A DNA stretch of 64,000 nt from positions 3,684,885 through 3,748,884 of the forward strand of contig NW_004454166.1 of the NCBI RefSeq assembly GCF_000283155.1, read 5' to 3'. How positions within the stretch are numbered: the stretch's first letter is position 1; each line of letters begins with the position of its first letter. Both the position numbers and the translations under genes were made by a program. The notes under the pieces were generated by a model. The model had not been told where the DNA came from and searched no databases. It saw only the letters and a list, made by a program, of their open reading frames with translations. Shown one piece after another: positions 12,801 through 24,800 of the stretch. The DNA is from Ceratotherium simum simum (taxonomy: Eukaryota; Chordata; Mammalia; Perissodactyla; Rhinocerotidae).

Positions 12801-15800
12801 CTCAGGTTCCCAAACCCACTAAGCACTTTCACCACCCCTGTCCATGCCTTGGTTCCTGTGGTTCTGTTGGCCTGAGGGCCCTTCCCCAACCCTCTGTCTG
12901 CCTGGCCAGTTCCTTCTTATCCTACAGGATCCAGCCCACAGCCCCCGGTCGGAGGCCATAGCTCCCCTCCCCGCGCTTGGCTCTCACTTCTGCTCTCTCA
13001 CAGGTCACGTTCAGTCACAGTTAGTTGGGTCTGGGTCTGGGTCTGTGTCTTCCCACAGTCCAGCAGTTTGAGGGCAGACGCCATGTTTTATTTATTCATT
13101 TCTGTGTCAGGGGGATCACCCAAGGACCTGGCAAACACTAGGCCCTCAGGAAATACCTGCTGAATGAGTAAACCTGATTGTGTGAATGAGACTGGTGGTT
13201 CAGCAAATCAGTACACTTTCAATAACAAGTCGTAAGACTTGACATTCCTCTTTGGTCACAGGCCACACTGCTTCCCCATCCACACTCATTCCTGAAAACC
13301 AGCAGCCACCTGCTCGAGGCAGATGCCTGGCCCTGACCACCGAGGGTCATCTCACCAGATTCGCACTCTGCCCTTGAGCTGGTGTTTGTGGCTGCCTTGC
13401 TGGGAGTTTGCCAAGAGGTCTTAGTCGTTTCTTGTTCACACCATGGGTCCAGCACCGGTCAGCAGGACCCTTCCACCACCCCCAACCCTTGAGCTTAGAA
13501 AGCGATGAGACTGCTCAGGAGGTGCTACCTGATCCCGGGTCTGGGGGTGACGTCATGATCGTTGTTGGACCCCCCCATCAGGATTTCTCCCTAGATCTCT
13601 GAACTGCTCTATGTTTTCAACTGTTGGGGTTTTTTGTTTGTTTCTTCATTTTTCTCTAGTTGCTCAACTTGGTTAAGACATTGACTGGTTTTGGAAAAGC
13701 TGCACGGAAGTTTCCTTGGAAGGAAGTCACGCACCCATCTTTCATTTCATAGGCCTTCAATGCACATCTGGGATTGGATTTATACAGCGTTTATGGAGTG
13801 CAGCCTGCTTCATTCATTTGTTCATTCATTCATTCCCTCATTATTGAGCATCTTCTCTGTGCTGGCCCGGGATGCAGGGATCACAGAAATGTGGTCCCTG
13901 TGCTCAAAGAGCTTCAGCCGAGTTTAGCAGAGTGGCTGTAAACTGAACAGAATTTCATGACCCCTAATGACCTTTGTCAGGCCCTGGGAGGTTCAGCGAT
14001 TGCCCAGGGGCACAGTGGGCAGGGCCAGGCTTTCTTCTGGGTTTATTCAGCACTTTGTGGATATATGATTTTCTCCAGTGACATTCACTGCCATTTTTTC
14101 TGTTTTCCTGCCAAGTAAATCCCTTCTGTTTCATTTTTCCTCCCTTCAGTCTAAAGAAGCAAAAGTTGAACCCATAAACACACCTCCAACTCCATCCTCT
14201 CTCTCTGAGGATGCGGAGCTTTCCGGCGAGCCTGTACCTGAGGGGACCCCGGAAACCACCAACTTCAGCGAGCCTGTACCTGAGGGGACCCCAGAAACCA
14301 CCAACTTGAGTGTCATCCTGCACAGCAGCCCTGAGCAAGGCAAGTCCCTGGTGTGCCTTCATACGTAGCAGTCTTGTATTGAGTGACGACTGTGTGCCTG
14401 GCCAGGGTGATGTATGGAACATAGAGCATCTCGTTTAACCTTCCCCTCGGCCCTCTGAGGAAGGAATTATCACCATCCTCATTTCACAGACAAGATGGGG
14501 AAATTGAGTCACAGAGCTGTTACGTTACCTAGCTGAGGTTCTACGGCTTGTAAATGGCAGAGCTGCTTTTGATCTTGCATTCCTGAATTTTTAACCCCCA
14601 GACTCCACCCCTCCAGAAGGGCCTGAGCTTCAACAGAAAAGCTTGTAATAACTGTTGCTGTTTATTAAATACCTACTTGTCAAGTGTTTACATACTTCAT
14701 CTCCAGGCCTGACAATGCTTCTCCTAGTTGCTATTATTAGCCAGTATTTTACAGATGGAAAAACAGACACTCGTGAAGGTAAATGAGGTGCCCACAGTCA
14801 CACAGCTAGCGAGTGGTGGGACTGACCCAGTGCCCAACCTTTCTGGCCTCCACCACAAATTGCCTAACTCTGAGGTTGGATCAGGTCATCTAAACTCCTG
14901 GGGGGCACACATGGGAATCTGGTGGCCAGAGAGGGACAGGCACCCAGCAGGTCAGCCGCAGGCCCTGGAGGGGGCTGGCTTCCTGGCTGCCCATCCAGGG
15001 CTCTCGTCCCTGCCCGTTGTCCCTCCGGCCATGCAGAGGAGCCTGGCAAAAGCCCGAGGTCCCCTGTGATCCCCAGGCAGCAGCCTGACGTGTGCCCAAG
15101 GCCTGAGATCGGCTGCGTTTTCTGCCCTTTATCAGAGGGGCAGCCATTCAGACCGAAGTTATAGTCAATGCCAGAGCATGGAGATTTAGGTACAAGGTCG
15201 GAAAACAACCCGACCTGCCCACGGTAGGGGTGGGTTGGTCAAATTGTGTTTCATTCATATGTGCAGCCCTGAAATTGGTGATGCAGACTATTTAATGACC
15301 CAGGGGCTCACTCAGTGTGTACTCCACAAAAAAAGCAGATTTCAAAACTATATATATGCTATGATCCTAATTTTGAATATATGTTATCTATATCTATTTT
15401 TATATAGCTATGTAGAGCAATGTGTGTGTGTGTGTGTTAGAATAATATACAACAAAATGCTATGAGTAGTTACCTCGGGGTGGTAGGATTTTGGGTGGTT
15501 TTTCTTTTCTTTTTTGTACTTCTGTATTTTACAAGTCTTCTACAGTCATATACATCATTGTTCTTTCTACTTCTGCCATCGGTAAATGAATGTTATTTTG
15601 ACAGCTAACCTTGGGAAGTCTGTGGGTGAGAGAAAGTGTACAGTACTGAATAGAAAAAATTGTATAATGGCTGAATAAAGTCATAATGAAACCGAGGAGT
15701 CAGGGTGTTGCTGTGGAAAAACTGCCTGAGGAGCAGACACTCTGGCCGGAAGCCCTGCTCAGCCACCTATGTGCTGTCACCCGGGCAAGTTGCTTAACTT

Positions 15801-18800
15801 TTCCGAGGCTTAGATTCTTTCACTGTCCACTGGGAGTGTTCCCAGTCCCGGCCTCCTGGGATGAGAAGATCGAGTGCAGCAGAGGATTTGGAAGTGGTTT
15901 GTAAATTGCGAATGCTGTTCTCCTGAGTGGAACTAGGGTCTCTGGGGAGGGGCGAGGAGCGGGCAGAGGCTGCAGGGCCTGGCAAGGGCCTCTCCTAGAC
16001 TGAGGGGTGAGTGCAGAGGAGGTGGGAGCCAAATGCAGACTGGGATCCAGATCCAAGCACAGCTTGCCTGTTCTCTGGATCAGCCCGACTCCTTCTCTGG
16101 CAGATAAAAGGCCAAACGGAAATAACAGAGCTGGCTGAAATGTTTCCGTTCTTGTTGGGTCGACAGCTCAGATAATGAGGAGAAAGGGGCCTGAACCCAA
16201 GCCCCGTCCGTGGCTAGAGAAAGCCCCCTAAAAGTTTTATTCCAAGGTTCGCTGACACCACCTTGGCCCAGAGCACATGCCACCCCCACCACCTTCCTCC
16301 AAAGGGTGGGGATTCCGAGGCCTGGGGTCCCGCCAGCTGCTTGCACAGCAACCCCTGGTGGTCAGAGCAGGGAGGACGAGAGAGAGTGGCTGTGAGGGGC
16401 TGATGACTCCTGGCGTTCAGTCGTTCAGAGGCGTGTGGGTTCTCTTGAATGGTTCAGCACCTCCCCTGACACTGTCCTCACCATGGGACATACCTGAGCA
16501 CAGCCTGTGTGGAGAGGGCCCCTCCCAGCCACTTACTCTCGGTGGGAACTTGTTCCTCCTCTGCAAAGTGGGGTTAATAATAATAAGGTGCTCATGTCCG
16601 GATCAGAGCAGGACACACACACCACGGGGTGGCAGGGGAGACTGAAAACGTGAGATGTCTCTCCTGGCTCTGCCCACCGGCTGCGAGGTGATGGGAAGGG
16701 CCTTCTAGGTAGGACAGACAGACGGGCCGTGGGAGGATGAAATGAGAGCGTGCCGGATATGCTTAGCCTGGGCCCAGCCCAAGACAGGCATGCATTAGTG
16801 TTGGTATAATTTTTTTTTTTTTTTTTGCTTTAGGACTCTGTTTTTTAAATTGCAAAAAAAATATTTGCTTGTGATAACAGTTCAATCAATGCAGAGTTGT
16901 GTGAACCAAAAAAATAGTGGTTTCCTCTCCTATCCTTCGGAGGAAACCAATATTAAGCATTGTAGTTTAGCCAAGTATATACATACACACACATATACAT
17001 GTATATGTATATATTGTTTATGTTATATAATAATAATAGTTACGTGACATACATGGTATATAATTGTATATATAATGATAAAACATGTATATTCATATAT
17101 AGTTCTTTTCCCTTTGACAAATATAGAACCACACTGATGATGAACATTTATTGATTGTTACTATATGCCAGGGGCTGTTCTCGATGCTTTTCTTGCATTA
17201 ATTTATTTAATCCTTGTAAGACACAATCCTCAAAACAACCTCATGAGATAGGAATATTAGCCCCAATTTATAGGTGAGGAACCTGAGGAACGGGGTAGAC
17301 AACTCGCCACGGGTCACGTTCGTAGTAAGTGGCAAAGCAGATTCCAGCCCTGCAGTTGGTGTCAGAGTGTGATCGAAACAACTGTGGAACTGCCTTTCTA
17401 CGTCTGTTTTCCTGTAACTTTTTTTTTTCTCTTAATCCTGTATTATGGACATCTTTTCAAGTCAGTAGGCGAAGAGATACCTCATTCTTTTTCAAGACTG
17501 CAAAATGCAGTTATTAACTACAGAATGCCTGCTTCCCGTAGGGTCTGGTGAGATCCTGAACGACACGCTGGAAGGAGTTCATACTGTGGACGGTGCCCCC
17601 ATCACGGACATTGGCTCGGGGGATGGGACCTTCTTTCATGTCACTGAAGAGGTGAGTCAATGGTACATTTCACTTGACAAGTCAGTTGTAAATTTGTTTG
17701 CTTGATGGTGACTTGTACTGGGCACCATAGAGGACCACCGGGGTTTTAGCTGAACGTCATGGAGACTGCCTCTTTCCCGCTAGCACAGAGGAGGCAGGAG
17801 TCCCAGGGCCCCAGAGGCTCTCCAGGGATGCTCCAGGACAGGGGGAGGATATGCAGTGCAACTGGTCCTCACACCTGTCTGGGGATGAATGTCTGTCCTC
17901 ACCACAGTACCCCCTCCCTCCTGCTCAGCTGTGAAGATGCACAGCCCCTCCACCCTTTGAGCCCCTTCCAGACAGAATCAGATTAACTGCAGTTGTGTCC
18001 ACTCTATTGCTTGGTAATTTTCTTTTCACCCAAAGCCAATTTTTTAAATGCCAGACACAGTAGGGTGCCAAATTAAAGCAAATGTATTTTTCTCACCACG
18101 GCCTCTGCTAAACACCTACCGTGTCAGCTCATTCTTTCTGCTATCCTGGGATGAAAACTCAGACACTTCTCATACGCTCCCCGTCACTATCTGGTAACAG
18201 GCTGTTTTCACAGATATTTCCAAAGCCCAGTCCTGCATAATATCAATCAATAAAAATACAAATACAGCCAGGACCCAGCCAGGGAAGGGAGGCATGATTA
18301 GGGATTTCCTCTCTATTTTTTTACTTTTTCCTCCCTCCCATGACCTTCCCGCCCTCCTCCTGCTGGAACTTTCTCTCATGGGGGCTTTTGTGATTCCCCA
18401 GAGGTCCTCCTGCAGGGGACCTGGGACCCAAGCTCGCTGTCGGCTTTTAACTTCTGCCGGGGCTTCCACCCCTGCTGGTCGCCCTCCTCCTCTAGGTGGG
18501 CCTTTGGGTAGAGTCCATTTCAAGATGGCTTTAACCAGCTCCCTTGGGAGGGGTCATATCTTATCCATCTCCAGGAAAACACTACAGGACTGACCTCTCT
18601 CTCTGTCTCTCTGTCTGTCTCTCTGTCTCTGTCTCTGTCTCTGTCTCCACTCTGGGTCTAGATGGCTCCCTGCTTTTGCCTTTTGTATTTCCCTGGAGAG
18701 AATCAGGCACCAGTCCCTTTGTGTCCCACATTCCAAGGACTGCATATCCGGCTCACCAAATGGTTTGTAGTGGGAGAGGGGAGAGGAAAAGCCACAGCTC

Positions 18801-21800
18801 ATGGAAAATTCCCTCCAGAGGAGTTCTTCCTCCCTCATCACTCAACCCCAGAGTGAATCCTTACCTTTTCTTACATAGCCAGAGACAGGTAATGGGCTAA
18901 CGCTGGTGGAACCGTTCTAGTTCATTGTCTCAGCAAGTCCCGCATAAGTCGTCTGGCTCCTTCTTTAGAATATGGAGGTTACCTGATGCCTGTGGAATTG
19001 GACTTTGGAGCTTTAGATGACGTTGAGTTAGAAAGAGTCTCATTTTAAAATCCTGTGATATCGTGTTTCTCTGTTTTTTTGTGGGGGACAACAGTAATTC
19101 TGCAAGGACTTAATAGGTTGTATAAATAAAGGATTCTGTGGTCAAATAAGTTTGGGATGGGCCGGCCCCGTGGCTTAGCGGTTAAGTGCGCGGGCTCCAC
19201 TACTGGCGGCCCGGGTTCGGATCCCGGGCGCGCACCAACGCACCGCTTCTCCGGCCATGCTGAGGCCGCATCCCACATACAGCAACTAGAAGGATGTGCA
19301 GCTATGACATACAACTATCTACTGGGGCTTTGGGGGAAAAATAAATTTAAAAAAAAAAAAAAAAAAAAGTTTGGGAAAAGTTCTGGTCTATATTCCTCTT
19401 ATTATCATCTCTGAGAATTCTTGCAGCAAGGAAATCTGTCTCTAACTTTGATCAGCCTAGTGTTTTTAGTATCAAAAAGAACTACTTTTGGGAAAAAAAG
19501 AAAGAAAGAAAAGAAAAATCCAAAATTAAATTAAAAAAAGAAACTTTGGAAAACTGAGATAAAGCATAGTCAGCTGGGTGACACCAGCAGCCGAAGCTGC
19601 TCGCTGTTGCCATTTCTCGCATCTGCTGTGTAACCTTCAGAGAATCTGCCTGTGCATTTCCCAAGGAAACTGAGTCACAGGGGAAGAGAGGAAGCAGGGT
19701 GTCCAGTCTGGAGAAGGCTGAGGAGGACGGGGTGCTGCCTGCACATCTCTGAAGCGCCGTCCTGGGCAGAGGCATTTGACTTGTTCCTGTGGCTTCTGGA
19801 TGGGCACATAGGGAAGGTCACAGGGAGGCAGAGTGTCAGATAGAAGAGCCCAGAGCTGGAGCAGGCGGACTCGGGAGGCAGTGATCTGGTCACTGGCAGG
19901 TGCAGACACACCCCTGGAATCTAACAGGAGATGTAGTGCCATGCAGTCTCTCCTGCCCCTGGGATTCCGTGACTCTGGAGCTGGGTGACGTCATAGATAA
20001 AAAAGTGCTTTGACAGAAAGACGCTACGGAAATGCAAGTTGATGGATGGGCATGGGCAGTCTGTTTTCTCCAGCCACAGGCACGTTGATCAGGGCCGTGG
20101 GCCCAGTGACTTGGTCCCTTGTGCTGCCTTCGTTTCTAGGGTCTGCATCCTGAAGAAGGTTTGGCAACAACAGCAGCAGCCGGGGACGCCGAGGTGCCCA
20201 TCGGCACTGCTGCGGAAGCAGAGGCCGGCAGTGTGTCCACTGGGGGACCGACCCTCTCTACGTTCACTGAGGATGCTGGGGAAGGGGTCACTTCAGTAAG
20301 TAGCTCAGAGCGCATGCTCCGCTTCACCTGTTTCCGGGGCATGGTGCGCATCTTGGGTGGGAGCAGTCGCTGGCCTTCCTCATCTGCCTGCAAAATGCAG
20401 TGTGACAGCCTTTTGGGGCCGAGGCCAAGCAGACACCAATTTGGAGGCTGAGGCACGTGTTGACTCATTCAGCAGATGTTCCTGGAGCGCTGCGCTGTGC
20501 CAGGTGCTAGGGAAACAGGAGAGACCCGGTGCCTGGGGGCAGAGCGGTAAGAGGTGCGACAGGACATGCTCATAATGCTCTGGGAGCACAGAAAAGGGGC
20601 CCAGAATTCACACTTGGGGGTCCAGGAAGCCTTCCTGGGGAAAGGATGCTGGAGGTGAGACCCAGGGGGTGATTGGAAGGAGCCCAGCAGATGGGAGCGA
20701 GACAGGTGTTCCAGGAGCTGGGCCAGCAGGAGCAAAGGCCTGGAGGCATCCATATGAACATGCAAAGCCCAAAGAAGTGCAGCAGAGCTGCAGGGTCAGG
20801 TGTGAGCAGGGCGGGATGGGGTGACAAGGCCGGAGAGGCCTCTGAGAGCACAGAAGCCATAGGAGCCTGAGTGTATGCAGCAGAAATGGGAGTCCCTGAG
20901 AGGTATTAAACAAGAAGTGACATAGTCAGAGTAGCATTAGGCAGTTAGAAAATCATCTTGCCTCCTGAGTGGAAAAAGGATGGGGAAAGCAAGGCTGGAA
21001 GCAGGGGCGTGGATTCAGAGGCTGTGTCGGGGTCTGGGCAAGGGGTTGTGTTGGCTCCCTCTGGGTGTGGTCAGCAATGTCAGATCTTGCCAAGAGTTCC
21101 AGTGAGTAAAGGCCTGAGAAGCATCCCTTGGGTCTGTCACCATGACTATTGGTGACCTTGAGGAGGGCAGTTTTAGGGATGTGGGGGGGAGGGGTGGAAG
21201 CCAGAGGGCACTGAGGAGAGTGAGGCGAGCAAGTGGTCACTGAGGCTAGCCAACCGCTCAACAAGAAGGCTGTGCACTCGGGGGACCTGTGTTCTGTCCA
21301 GCACCACGCCTCAGGTGCTCAGCGGAAGCTTCACTCTCAGGAGTAGTGGATGGAAGATGGCAGGGATGCTGGTGAGCGCCATGTCACTGAGGTTGGCAGG
21401 AAGCAGCAGGATGAACCATGCAGGTGGCTTAGTGACAAGGGGGCATGCACCTTGGGTGGTGTGCAAGGTCCAGGTTTCTGTGTGGGCGCCACCTTCGGGA
21501 CCGCAGTGTAAGGTGAGGTCTTGGATGTACAAGCGCTTTGGAGGTGAGGGAGTGACAGGATGCAGGGGCGGGAGGGGCCCCGCTGTCTGCTGCCTCCAGC
21601 CACAGCGCATGGATCCCTGATGTGGTCCCTCTTGACGTCTTCCTTTCAGGGTCTGGATACTGAGGAAGGTTCGGCAGCAACAGCAGCCGAGGAGGCCGAG
21701 GTGCCCGTCAGCACTGCCTGGGAAGCAGAGGCCGACAGTGTGCCCACTGGGGGACCAATCCTCTCCATGTCCACCCACGACCCTGGGGAAGGGGTCGCTC

Positions 21801-24800
21801 TGGTGAGGAATGTAAAGTGCTGGAAGGTTGAGGTCATGGCTGGGAGCAGATCCAGGCCTTCTCAGAGGGCCGGTCTTCATTCTGTTCAGCAAATCCAGAG
21901 GAGCCTGAGTGGGGAGGGGGCACCTCTCTGACCAGATACTCCCTCAGAGGTCGGGTTTGCCAAGGCCTGGGCAAGCGTGTGGTGAAGCCGCTGGAGGCTT
22001 GGGGGCTGCGCAAGAGGACAGCCCCAGCAGGCCAGTGGGGAGCTGGGCCCAGGGGCATGTGGGTGAGTCAGTGAGGTGGGCGTGAGTCCCAGGGCTGATG
22101 CAGGGGGTCAGAGCCAGAGTGGAGGCGTGCTGGGGTGTGAGTGGAAGAGGCGATGGGGGGCACAGCCGGGGCCTTTTTCTGGGAGGGAGCATAGGCTGTT
22201 AGAGGGCAGTGGAGGGTCAGGGTGCAGGCAGGCTGCAGCAGGGTCCAAGGGCATCGCCAGCCCTTCTCAGCCCTCTCCTCAGGCAGCGTGGAGACACTGC
22301 TCCCAACTCCTGCAGGAAGTACTCCAGGACACTTGGCAAGTCTGTCCCTATTATGTCATTATAATGGATGTCCTGCAAGTTCTTCAAACTCAACAGATTC
22401 AAATCTACACTCATTTCCACTCCTCCCATGTTCCCACCTCAAATGAGTGGGACCATCATCCCTCAGTTGTCTAATCCAGAATTCTCTTCCCTCTTCCTTA
22501 CTTCCCACATCTCATCAAGCACCAAGTCTTGCTGATTTTTCTACCTACACACATCATGGACCTGCGCACCTCTGTCCTTCTCGAGTGCCAGCCCCTTGGA
22601 CTGAGCCACCATGTCCCCAGCCCAGAAGGTGGCTAAGGCCCCTGCCTGGCCGACTCCCCCTGGTGGGGGCAGCCCTCTGTGTGGAAGATCCTGCCCCTCG
22701 CCTGGCCTATAAGGCCTTGCAGGTCTGGCCTGGCCAGCCTCGCTGACCACAGCTAGGGCCGCCATCTCCCTGGCTCTCAGCTCTCCACCTCACTGACCTT
22801 TCAGTTTCATGCACATGCCTCTTCCCTTTTTGCCCCAGAATCTTCCCGCACCCTCTCCTCTCTGCCTAGAACCTCTTCCTCCCTCCGCCCCTCCTTTGGT
22901 TCCTGCTTATCCTTCAGAGGCCAGCTCAAACACCACTTCATCAGGGAGGTGTCATCCCAGACTGTGAAGTCTCGCCACAGACACGTTCACGGTTCCCCAA
23001 ACTCCTCCGTGGAAGGCCTCATCATAATTGTAATAATAATAAATTTGGTAGATAGTTCGTCTCTGGCTCCCTGCCAGACTGTAAGCTCTGTGAGGACAGG
23101 GGTTATGTGCAGCCTATTCACTGATCTGCCTTCATCCCTGCAAGTCGTGGGCACTCAGTGGATGGCTGTGAGTGCATGAACGGAGGGGTCGTCAGGCTGT
23201 CACATGTCAACGACACTGGCCTCTGAGATCACTCCACACATCTCCCCTGGCCTTTCACCTCCAGGCTAACGTCCATCCAGGGAACTCTGCAGTGGGAAGG
23301 GGATGTCCTGACCAGCTGACGGCTCTCCAGGCCACTTGGCAGTTACGTGGATTATTTTAATTATTAAAGTGGCTGCCACCCCCTTCTCCTCCTCCTCCTT
23401 CTCCTTGTCTCTTCCTCTCCTTCATCTCTCATCATTCATCCCTTGTCCTTCCTTTGCCACCCCCAACACACACACTTCTTCTTTAAAGGCAAAGAACTTG
23501 TCACAGGGTGAGAAAACTAGGTACCAGGTCCCAGTTCTACCAAGTCTTAACTCAGTAGAAACTAGAACTTAACCAGCAGAGCTGTCTGGAAACAGAAGGG
23601 CTGCCTGTGAAGGTGGTGAGCTCCCCGTTACTGAAGCTGTGCAAGCCACGGCCAGAGCACTTGGCAGAGGTGTGCTGGAGGGGACTCCGGGGAAAGGAGG
23701 GGATGCCCTGAGAGGTGCGTTCTAACCTGGAGGTCGAGGAGTCTGCAGGCTAAGGCGTGGTCTTCAACGAGCAAGTGGAGGGGCACTTTGGGAATGCCCA
23801 TTATCTGACGGCCCCACAGTTTCCTCCCTGCGGCCACACGCCCCCTGAACCAGGGGTGTGGACCGAGCGGCCCCATCCCTCATGCCACTTTTGTTTCAGG
23901 GTCCAATCAGTGAAGAAAGCTTGACAACAGCAGCAGCTGCATCAGAAGTGCCCCTCAGCATTTTTGAGGAAGAGGAGGCCAGCGGGGTCCCCACGGATGA
24001 CCTGGTTCCCCTCACCCCTACAGCGGCCGCTGAGCAGGTGGTCCCTTCTGTAAGTGTCACCTAGCATCCTCTTTGGCTCACCACGGGGAGAGAGGTCAGC
24101 GTCCTGAGACAGGAGCAGTTAGCGGCCTTCCTGGAGGCGACTGCAGCTTTGCTGTGAGCACATAGCTAGGTAGGCTCCAGCTGGAGGGAGGAAGGTGCAG
24201 TGGAAGGAGCGTGATGGAGGAGTCCCGACCCTACTGCCTCCTAGCTTTGTCCAAGAAGAACTTTCTCAGAGAGTAGTCCAAAGTCAGAAGGGGTTGCTAG
24301 GGGAGGGGAGTGGTGAGTGCTCCATCACTGGAGAGGGAAGCTTAGAGGAGATGGGTATTTCAGAAGGGGATGTGCGAGTCTGAGCTTCTGTGAAGTGTTG
24401 GGAGTGATGACAGTTGCAGGTAAGAAAGCTTTTCGAAATTGGGCTGGCGCCATGGAACTGACAGTCACCAAAACTCACTGGCAGCCTTGTGCACATTGCA
24501 TCATGGGTGAGGTGACGTGATTCCTCTTGTTGGTTTTCAGGGTCCTGGTGATGAAGAAGACTTAGCAGCAGCCACAACAGAGGAGCCCCTTACAGTGGCT
24601 GGGGCAGAGGAGTTGGGTGGCACTCTGCCCGAGGGGCCCCCGCTCCCCATACCCACAGTGGCTCCTGAGAGATGGGTCACTCCGGTAAGTGGCATCGAGG
24701 CGTGAAGATTTGACTTGGCCAGTCTCACAGAGGAGGGAAAGAAAGGTTGGAGTCCTGGGAGGGGCCTGCCCCTGGCTTTCTCAGACCTGGGTTTTCATTT

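Larger units (their letters stand above)
14340..17541. other. Intron W4-W5 (GC-AG type)
   Basis: 3.2 kb. It holds MIR copies near 14375-14600 (-), 14650-14850 (-), 15725-15910 (+) and 17130-17350 (-), an L1 fragment 15230-15560 (+) with a (TG)n run near 15420, a poly-T near 16809, and an AT-rich L1 fragment about 16830-17000 (-) followed by a TA/CA-rich stretch to 17110. Confidence 0.65.
17652..20139. other. Intron W5-W6
   Basis: 2.5 kb. It contains a TCTCTG-type simple repeat (18595-18648), a young ERE SINE (19158-19367), a purine run (19494-19545) and otherwise unique sequence. Confidence 0.65.

Noticed and set aside
14078..14149. Upstream extension of W4 from an ATG at 14078
   Set aside because: The acceptor at 14148-14149 has a strong pyrimidine tract and gives the human-like start SKEAKVEP; the extension is intronic.
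19158..19230. tRNA gene (tRNA-Ser-like A and B boxes)
   Set aside because: It is the tRNA-derived head of an ERE SINE with poly-A and target-site duplication.
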